64,000 nt of DNA, from the NCBI GenBank assembly GCA_026545225.1, contig CM048852.1, positions 13,798,146 through 13,862,145 on the forward strand, given 5' to 3'. The notes under the pieces were generated by a model. The model was not told the origin of the DNA and ran no database searches. It was given only the letters and a program-made list of their open reading frames with translations. Position numbers and translations under genes: made by a program. Shown here one piece after another: positions 59,919 to 64,000 of the stretch (positions are counted from its first letter, which is position 1; each line of letters opens with the position of its first letter). This DNA comes from Cornus controversa (taxonomy: Eukaryota; Streptophyta; Magnoliopsida; Cornales; Cornaceae).

Positions 59919-60182
59919 TTACACATTTGCATTTCCATAACATTACCGGACTTGCCACTATTCACATTCGATGACCTACCCAGTTTTCTCTTACCCACTA
60001 GTCCATACACTGCTTCTATGATCCTTGCTTTTCAAGAACAGATACAAACCCTAGAAAAAGACCCAAATCCATGTGTACTCATTAATACTTTCAATCCCTT
60101 TGAAGAACAATCACTTAAAGAAATCGATAGCGGCATTGTTGGCGAACAATGGAGAGGTGACGAAAATGAAGATATGGTTTGA
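59919..60182 (+). pseudogene. UGT75-like glucosyltransferase fragment, host pseudogene
   Basis: From 59,937 the frame reads ITLPGLPLFTFDDLPSFLLP, then TSPYTASMILAFQEQIQTLE and NPCVLINTFNPFEEQSLKEI. As I recall the UGT75 family of plant UDP-glucosyltransferases, this is the stretch in the first half that precedes IGPLIPS (LPGLP..TRDLPSFLLP, FQEQ, VLVNTFDALE). After EID the frame diverges and stops at 60,182. Neither the N-terminal sugar-acceptor part upstream nor the C-terminal UDP-sugar box is found, and an in-frame TAG precedes the fragment at 59,916. It is a broken piece, with the LINE insertion 50 bases upstream. Family assignment is from memory. Confidence 0.65.
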
Positions 60183-60878
60183 GAGAGAAGAGATCTTTGC
60201 TTTTGTAATGAATTATATTTTTGAAGTAATGTGTTCATAATCATGTTATGTGCTTAAATATGTTCTTACTATAAAATTTAATTTTTTCAGGTGTCCTTTG
60301 GGATAGAGGGTGAGAAAAATTGAAAAGGAAACAGAAAAAGTGGGGGTGAAGATGTTGACATGTGGGTGTTGAAAAGGAAACAAAAAAAGTAGGGGTGAAG
60401 ATGTTAACATGTGGGTGAAAAAAAACGTGAGTTTTGAGTTGAGATGAAAAAATATAAGAGGAAAAAAAAGTTGAGAAGAAATATGAAATAGTGTAGATGA
60501 GATGGTTAAAATTGGAAAAAGGGTTAAAAAGAGAGGAAAAGAAGTGTGATGCTATTGGTGAAAATCTACAATGCAACGATCTTTGACTTACTCATTGTTA
60601 TCCTATCAGGTATGATGTCATGGTATCTTATTCTCTCTCATTGCACACCAACAATCCAATTATCTTCTTTAATATAATATGTTATTTTATTTATAAAATT
60701 TTATCTTTTCTTAATATAATATGTTATATTATTTATGAAAATTTATTTTATATATTAACTAATTATACAAGTTTAATTAGATTTATTATAATAATCATTA
60801 TTCTTTTTTTTTTCTCATATGAATTGAATCCGAAATATAAACTTTGTTTTGAATCAATTGGTTACATTAAAATTATAT
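60183..60878. other. Intergenic stretch without recognised gene
   Basis: AT-rich DNA. A purine-rich unit of about 48 bases (GAAAAGGAAACAGAAAAAGT, then GGGGTGAAGATGTTGACATG) is repeated in tandem near 60,318-60,415. Nothing else is recognised. Confidence 0.5.
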
Positions 60879-60895
60879 TCATGGATCATAATTTT

Positions 60896-61018
60896 TTTTT
60901 CCTAATTGGTACACACCCCCAAAGAATTGTTTGCACCCAAGAGGATTTGAACCATGGACCTAATGATTGCTAGTCACTTGGGCCAAGTTCTTTTACCACT
61001 TGAGCCAACCCTTTGGGG
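60896..61018 (-). mobile_element. tRNA-derived SINE with 17-bp target duplication
   Basis: On the minus strand the element reads ACCCCAAAGGGTTGGCTCAA, with box A TGGCTCAAGTGGT, then box B GGTTCAAATCC, then CTTGGGTGCAAACAATTCTT and an A-run (the T-run at 60,892-60,901). TCATGGATCATAATTTT stands at 60,879-60,895 and again at 61,019-61,035, a 17-bp target duplication. The head type is common in plant SINEs. Length about 120 bases. Confidence 0.85.
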
Positions 61019-61035
61019 TCATGGATCATAATTTT

Positions 61036-61790
61036 AATCATGATAGCATTTTTATGATATATGTATGATTATGTTTATTATTGTGGATAAATAGTTTTAT
61101 ATGGTTTGTGGTGTGGTGTGGTGTTTATACATGGATGAAGCTCCAGGGTTTACGGCAATTGTAAAGGGCAAAATAATTGTTGTCCTTGGCCAATTTATGT
61201 TTATTGCAAATTATTATGTATCTCTCATAAAGCCATGTAATAGTTTATAGAGAATTCATCTCCAAGGAGATTTCTCAATCCTCTAGCCATGAAGCATGAG
61301 CCAAAGGTGAGATTTTTGAAGTCCAAGCACGTGAGGAGAATTGCTCGTCAAGAACCACGTGGAGATTAATTTTTTTAGTTGGTTAGAGATATAGGTTAGA
61401 TGGGCTTCATCTATGGTTTTATCTCTTATATTTCATGTATCTATAAATGTATAGCCATTATGTTATGTTGATGCATGATGATTCATGAAATAACATGTTT
61501 TAAGTTGGTAATTATTAAATTATGAGAGAGTAACTTGTTTGATAAGTTTTGATTTAATATTTAAATTGGACTTGATTTATCTAGATACTTTCTATTTATA
61601 GTAGTTTTCAAAAAATATTTTATTTTTAAAATTAATTAAATATTTCTTGTGAAATTATGAAAACAATGGAAATAGAAAGTAGATATTTTTGAAAATTTTC
61701 TTAGTTAAAGGTCTCCAATTTAAATATGAAAAGTCATATGGATCTAACTCTCTCTAAACTTAATAAATATTAAATTAAAATATGGGCAAA
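61036..61790. other. Intergenic stretch without recognised gene
   Basis: No supported gene. A short open frame of 26 codons at about 61,290-61,370 (MKHEPKVRFLKSKHVRRIAR) is basic and unmatched, probably chance. Confidence 0.4.
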
Positions 61791-64000
61791 CATATATGCA
61801 TAATTTTTTGTGTAGTATATTGTATTAATATGGTTTAATAGTTAGTTAAATAAATTATTATTTATGTTACATTGTTTATAATTTATAATAAATAATTATT
61901 TTTGCTACAAAGTTTATTAGTAATTATATTATTTTTTAAATATACATAGTTCTTTATTAGTTATATGGTTAGTTAAATAAATTATTATTTAAGTTACATA
62001 GTTTATTATTAGTTAGATAGTTAGTTAAATAATTTATTATTTATGCCTCATAGTTTATTATTAGTTATACAGTTTGATAAATAAATTATTTTTTATGCTA
62101 CATTCTTTATTATACATTTATTAAATAAACTATTATTTATATTACATAGATTATTATTAGTTACATAGTTTGTTAAATAAATTATTATTTGTTACAGAAT
62201 TTATTATTAATTATATATTTGTTAAATAAATGTTTAATAATGCTACAAAATATTAATATTATTTTATTATTTATGGATTCGGGATTCCTGTTCGGCTTTA
62301 GCTTAGTTTATTATTTATGGTCATTAGTTTTTAATTCATAATAAATTATTATTCATTCTACATAATTTGTATTTAATAATATTCTATTATTTATGGTGCA
62401 TAGGGTATAGGGATTATGGATTTGGGGTTTTTAATTACATAGTTTGTTATGGGTTTTAGGATTCAGGTTTTCGTGTTTGGAGTTTTAGGTTCTAGGTTTC
62501 CGATTCGAGGTTTCGGTTCGACTTTAGTTTAGTTTATTATTTATGTTAAATAGTTTTTAATTCATTAAAAAAATTTATTTATGCTAAATAGTTTATTATT
62601 AATTATTTAATTTGTTAAATAAATTATTATTTAAGGTAGGTAGTTCATTAATAATTAGATAGTTAAATAATTATTATTTATGCTTCATAGTTCATTATTA
62701 GTATGTAATCCGTTAAATAATTTATTATTTATGCTTATCAGATATTAATTTAATAAATTATTATTTATGTTACATACTTTATCATTAGTTACATAGTTTT
62801 TTAATTACATAGTTTGTTAAATATGTTATTATTTATGCTATATAGTTTATTATTGTTACATAGTTTTTTAATTACATAGTTTGTTTGGGGTTTGAAAATT
62901 TGGGTTTTTGTGTTTCGGGTTCTATGTTTGAGATTATATAATTCGTTTGAGGTTTGGGGATTCGAGTTTTCGTGTTTCAGGTTCCAGTTCGGCTTTAATT
63001 TATTTTATTATTTATGTTAGAAAAAAATTAGTTACTAATAAATTATTATTTATGCTACATAATTTATTATTGATTATATAGTTTGGTAAATAAATTATTA
63101 TTTAAGCTATGTAGTCAATTATTAATTAGATAATTAGTTACGTAATTTATTATTTATGTTTCATAGTTCATTATTAGTTAAATAGTCTGTTAAATAAATT
63201 ATTGTTTATCTTGCATAGTTTATAAAATATCTATTTAATATATTATTATTTATACTGCATAAGGGTTATGGATTGGTGTTTCGTGGTTTAAAATTTAGGG
63301 TTTATTATTAGTTACATAGTCTAATAATTACATAATTTGTTTGTGGTTTAGGAATTTTGGTTTTCGTGTTTCGAGTTCTAGGTTTGTGGTTTAGGATTGA
63401 AAGTTTCAGATCGGCTTTAGTTTAGTTTATTATTTATGTTAAATATTTTTTAATTCATAAGAAATTACTTTATATTGTTTGTTAGTTAGATAGTTAGTTT
63501 AATAATTTATTATTTATGCTTCATAGTTCGTCATTAGTTATTTAGTCTATTAAGTAAATTATTATTTATGCTACATAATTTATTATTAGTTAAATTGTTT
63601 GAGGTTTCGGGGATTAGAGTTTGTGAATTCGGGGTTTAGGGTAAAGGAGTTATGATTTATTATTAGTTAAATAGTCTTTTAATTATATAGTTTGTTTGGC
63701 GTTTGTGGATTCGTGTTTTTGCGTTTTGGGTTTTGGATTCCTGGTTCTGGTTCGACTTTAGTTTCATTTATTATTTATGTTAAAAAGTTTTTAGTTAATA
63801 ATAAATTATTATTTATGATACATAGTTTATTATTATTTATATAGTTTGTTAAAAAAAATTGTTATTTAAGCTACCTAGTCAATTATTAGTTAGATAGTTA
63901 GTTAAGTAATTTAGTATTAAGTGTCATAGTTCATTATTAGTTATATAGTCTGTTAAATAAATTATTGTTTATCATGCGTAATTTATCAGATATTTATTTA
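61791..64000. repeat. AT-rich higher-order repeat array, runs off the window
   Basis: Units of about 45-60 bases built on TAAATAAATTATTATTTATG, then CTACATAGTTTATTATTAGTTA follow one another with much variation. Every few hundred bases a G-rich phrase (GGGTTTTAGGATT, TTCGTGTTTCGGGTTCTAGG) and a CGGCTTTAGTTTAGTTTATT mark interrupt them, the latter near 62,292, 62,518, 62,993, 63,413 and 63,751. The array looks like an old, irregular satellite with higher-order structure. The spacing is uneven, so it is not a young homogeneous satellite. Confidence 0.7.

Overview
The window reads as a repeat-rich stretch of plant (eudicot-type) nuclear chromosome. The signs are Athila and chromovirus Ty3 elements, L1-type LINEs, PIF/Harbinger, CACTA and hAT DNA transposons, tRNA-derived SINEs, a TRIM, and two decayed host-gene pieces that resemble plant TIM50 and a UGT75-type glucosyltransferase. 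No intact host gene, rRNA, functional tRNA or CRISPR array was recognised. I cannot name the species.

Layout. 1-8,326: the 3' part of an Athila-like LTR element (gag, protease, integrase tail, a downstream ORF, polypurine tract, one LTR), whose internal region and LTR both carry arrays of a TCGATTGATCGA dyad. About 8,337-8,400: a SINE-like head. 9,102-11,926: a non-autonomous CACTA element. 12,008-18,857: a complete PIF/Harbinger element with terminal inverted repeats, a TAT target duplication, a two-exon DDE transposase and a SANT/Myb-like gene, both on the minus strand. About 19,990-23,500: the tail of a second Athila-like fossil containing a three-unit array of tRNA-like heads. About 23,530-29,110: six tandem units of about 1.04 kb. 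29,137-29,830: duplicated TIM50-like exon debris.

30,154-36,146 is a minus-strand L1-type LINE with its own target duplication and a 473-bp hAT-type element in its endonuclease region. 36,418-59,868 is a second LINE insertion, flanked by a 16-bp duplication. Inside its ORF1 lies a chromovirus (Tekay/Del-like) solo LTR with ends at 39,096 and 59,600 and duplication acacc. Inside that LTR lies a 16.9-kb composite at 39,469-56,392 with duplication gttat. The composite consists of a 1,021-bp near-perfect LTR palindrome, a decayed minus-strand element (A), a shared LTR, a second minus-strand element (B) with an unbroken 1,523-codon gag-pol, its other LTR, and a three-LTR TRIM array. Just outside the LINE duplication is the UGT75-like fragment. 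The rest is intergenic sequence, a SINE with a 17-bp duplication (60,896-61,018), and an AT-rich higher-order repeat to the end.

The strongest observations are structural: the layered insertions with a duplication readable at each level, the LTR palindrome, the mosaic shared LTR, and the composite whose two outer ends come from different element families yet sit in one duplicated target site. Coordinates were read by eye, and identities are impressions rather than computed alignments.
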